A stretch of DNA of 7,385 bases, from assembly GCA_035626155.1 (NCBI GenBank), contig DASPOF010000018.1:1-7385 (forward strand). Direction: 5' to 3'. The position numbers and the translations under genes are program-made. Below the pieces are notes generated by a model. The model saw only the letters and a list, made by a program, of their open reading frames with translations. It was not told where the DNA came from and made no database searches. This DNA is from DASPOF01 sp035626155. GTDB lineage: Bacteria; Desulfobacterota; Binatia; Binatales; Binataceae. Of this stretch, positions 5,811 through 7,385 are shown piece by piece (the first letter of the stretch is position 1; each line of letters begins with the position of its first letter).

Positions 5811-7175
5811 TTACTCGAACGCCTCCGCGTCGTACGAGCAGCCATCCACCAGGCGCTTGACCTCGTAGTTCCAGTGGCCCTTCCAGCGGTCGATCGTGAG
5901 GCTCGCCTGGGTGTTGCCCTGCCGGACCATCTCCATCATCCGTTGCAGGTAAATGGTCTCATCTTCGCCCCGCTCGTTCAATGCGTGAGCCCGCCTGAGG
6001 CCGGCCTCGGCGATTGACAGCAATTCGTAGCCGAGATCCCTGAACCGAATCCGGCCGGCGCGCGCATCAAGACCGAGCTTCTGTGCGGCATCGTTGAGCG
6101 CAAGCCGCTCGGGGTAGCTCCATCGCTTTACCAGGTCCCACGCGCCCGCCAGGCAGTCATCATCATAGAGGATGCCCTTGAGAAGTGCGGGCAGGGTGAG
6201 CATCAGGTGCGGCGGCTGGCTGTCCGCGCTGCGCACCTCGATGTACCGCTTGAGCCGGACTTCGGTGAAAATCGTGGTCAGATGGTTGGTCCAGTCATCG
6301 ACGGTCGCGTGCTCATCGCCGATGCCGCGTTCCATGAACTGGCGGAAAGTGATGCCGGGCGGACGGGTCAGGTCGACATAGGTGTGGTCGCGGAGCAGGA
6401 AATACATCGGCACATCGAGGGCATATTCCGCGTAGTCCTCGAAGCCCGCGCCGTCCCGAAACACGAATTCGAGCATCCCGCTTCGATCCGGGTCGGTCTC
6501 GGTCCAGATGTGGCCGCGAAAGCTCTGGTAGCCGTTGAGGCCGCCGTCGCTGAGCGGCGAGTTGGCGAAAATCGCGTATAGGAGCGGCACGATGCCCATG
6601 CTCACGCGCAACTTGCGCATCGCGTCACGCTCGTCGCCGTAATCGAGGTTGGCCTGAACGCCGGCGGTCTGCTTCATCATCCGCTGTCCAAGCCGCCCCT
6701 TGCGAGCCATGTACGGATACATGATCCGGTATCGCGACTTGGGCAGCAGCTCGATCTCGTCGATGGTGCTGATCGGCTGCATCCCGAGCCCGAGCAGCGT
6801 CGCGCCGGCGCTGCGCGCGACTTCCATCAGTTGTTGGATGTGAATCGTGAACTCGCGATGGGCGCAGTGGATCGTCTCGCACTGCTCGCCCGAGAGCTCG
6901 ATCTGGGCGCCGGGCTCGATCGTGATTGCGGAGCGATCGAGCTTGAGCCCGAGGATCCGTCCGTCCTCGTCGTCGGGTTCGTAGCCGTAGCGTTCGATGA
7001 GCTGCTTGAGGAGGTACTCGACGCCGCGCTCGCCGGAGAAGGGCAGGGCGCGGCCGTCGGCTGACGAGACGGCGACCTTCTCGTACTCCGAGCCGACGCG
7101 CCAGTCAGCGCGCGGCTTGGCGCCGCCCTGGAAGTAACGAATGAGGTCCTCTTTGTTTTCGACCAACTCGCTCAT
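5811..7175 (-). CDS. gshA: Glutamate-cysteine ligase, plant/alphaproteobacterial type (GCS2 family)
   Basis: This 454-residue cytoplasmic enzyme joins L-glutamate and L-cysteine with ATP to make gamma-glutamylcysteine, the first step of glutathione synthesis. The whole length matches the GCS2-type ligase of alphaproteobacteria and plants. Key stretches are VGSEYEKV (27-34) with the metal/substrate glutamates, ITIEPGAQIELSG (84-96), GMQPISTIDEIELLPKSRY (131-149), TAGVQANLDYGDE (170-182), GYQSFRGHIWTETDPDR (215-231) and RYIEVRSADSQPP (310-322). The enzyme is unrelated in overall fold detail to the E. coli GshA class. No gshB is seen in the window. Start ATG 7175 has GAGGAA ending 8 nt upstream. 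It is the first gene of a tight gshA-gspC-GNAT series. Confidence 0.93.
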   Translation of the reverse strand: MSELVENKEDLIRYFQGGAKPRADWRVGSEYEKVAVSSADGRALPFSGERGVEYLLKQLIERYGYEPDDEDGRILGLKLDRSAITIEPGAQIELSGEQCETIHCAHREFTIHIQQLMEVARSAGATLLGLGMQPISTIDEIELLPKSRYRIMYPYMARKGRLGQRMMKQTAGVQANLDYGDERDAMRKLRVSMGIVPLLYAIFANSPLSDGGLNGYQSFRGHIWTETDPDRSGMLEFVFRDGAGFEDYAEYALDVPMYFLLRDHTYVDLTRPPGITFRQFMERGIGDEHATVDDWTNHLTTIFTEVRLKRYIEVRSADSQPPHLMLTLPALLKGILYDDDCLAGAWDLVKRWSYPERLALNDAAQKLGLDARAGRIRFRDLGYELLSIAEAGLRRAHALNERGEDETIYLQRMMEMVRQGNTQASLTIDRWKGHWNYEVKRLVDGCSYDAEAFE

Positions 7176-7183
7176 AGCTGCGG

Positions 7184-7189
7184 TTCCTC
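7184..7189 (-). promoter_or_regulatory. Ribosome binding site of gshA
   Basis: GAGGAA, read on the minus strand, ends 8 nt before the ATG at 7175. The match is moderate. Confidence 0.5.
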
Positions 7190-7229
7190 AAAGGAGACCC
7201 ACCCGCTGAGAGCGCTTATCATGGCTTCG

Positions 7230-7257
7230 GTTTTACACTGAGGCAAGCCGGTTGCAA
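7230..7257 (-). promoter_or_regulatory. Possible promoter of the gshA-gspC-GNAT operon
   Basis: On the minus strand TTGCAA (7257-7252) and TAAAAC (7235-7230) are separated by 16 nt. Each matches four of six consensus bases. They lie about 55-80 nt upstream of gshA, in an AT-richer patch of a GC-rich region. Transcription would then begin near 7222. The match is modest. Confidence 0.3.
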
Positions 7258-7324
7258 TATGCCACTGGGCGCAGGACGTGGGCGCTCGCCTGATTACTCC
7301 AGTAGGGCGGGCCGCCGTGCCTGC

Positions 7325-7363
7325 CGATTGATGCGCGGGCGTCCGCGCCCGCGCCGCCAATCG
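7325..7363. repeat. GC-rich two-part palindrome related to the one at 3239-3268
   Basis: GCGCGGGCG (7333-7341) and CGCCCGCGC (7346-7354) are perfect 9-bp arms around TCCG. Outside them CGATTG (7325-7330) and CAATCG (7358-7363) pair as a further 6-bp stem, with small unpaired stretches of 2 and 3 nt between. The left half contains ATGCGCGGGCGT (7331-7342), identical to 3241-3252. It lies upstream of gshA at the edge of the window. It could be a terminator for a gene beyond the right edge or a copy of a dispersed palindromic element. Confidence 0.7.
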
Positions 7364-7385
7364 CGACCGGCTAGGGCTGGCTGAT

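Larger units (their letters stand above)
7176..7385. other. Intergenic region upstream of gshA
   Basis: These 210 nt hold no recognisable gene. Nearest gshA are the ribosome binding site, a 16-codon reading frame (7222-7172) and a candidate promoter. The far part carries the GC-rich palindrome (7325-7363). No coding sequence entering from the right edge is recognisable. Confidence 0.5.

Noticed and set aside
4863..6017. A 384-codon plus-strand open frame opposite gspC and the end of gshA.
   Set aside because: It has no recognisable domain, crosses a gene junction on the other strand and is fully explained as a shadow of the minus-strand genes.
7172..7360. A 62-codon minus-strand frame upstream of gshA.
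   Set aside because: It runs through the GC palindrome, has no recognisable domain and lacks a good start; only its last 16 codons are kept as a possible leader.
1..7385. CRISPR arrays, tRNA or rRNA genes, transposase genes, integrases.
   Set aside because: I looked for spaced repeats, tRNA-like sequences and mobile-element proteins and saw none.

Overview
The window is GC-rich, densely packed bacterial chromosomal DNA. Six genes lie on the minus strand and one small two-gene toxin-antitoxin cassette lies on the plus strand. A GspC-type secretion protein, a PBP5-like carboxypeptidase with a signal peptide, a plant/alphaproteobacterial-type glutamate-cysteine ligase and a DUF2333 protein together suggest a Gram-negative (diderm) soil or environmental bacterium. 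A deltaproteobacterial, Binatota-like or related lineage is my guess. That is inferred from gene content and base composition only, since no marker gene is present.

Layout from the right end, reading the minus strand. A promoter/leader region with a GC-rich palindrome (7176-7385) precedes gshA (7175-5811). gshA abuts gspC (5810-4884; TAA then ATG with no gap), and gspC is followed after 2 nt by an Eis-like GNAT acetyltransferase (4881-3817). These three genes look like one translationally coupled operon. Convergent to it, on the plus strand, is a DUF1902 (HicB-like) antitoxin and HicA toxin pair (3353-3786) whose genes overlap by 1 nt. Left of the pair is a 439-nt gap holding a perfect 14-bp-arm palindrome and a short copy of the 3' end of the GNAT gene, so the toxin-antitoxin pair sits between two related gene ends. 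Then come mddA, a methanethiol S-methyltransferase (2913-2164), a PBP5-type D-alanyl-D-alanine carboxypeptidase (1991-759), and a DUF2333 membrane-anchored protein (702-1) that runs off the left edge.

Functional themes: thiol and sulfur chemistry (gshA makes gamma-glutamylcysteine; mddA turns methanethiol into dimethyl sulfide) and cell-envelope work (carboxypeptidase, GspC, DUF2333). Apart from the operon spacing I see no proof that these genes act together.

The observations most worth a second look are the GNAT-3'-end duplication flanking the toxin-antitoxin cassette, the gspC gene separated from the usual gspD, and the two GC palindromes that share a 12-bp core. I did not find a clearly new multi-gene system.
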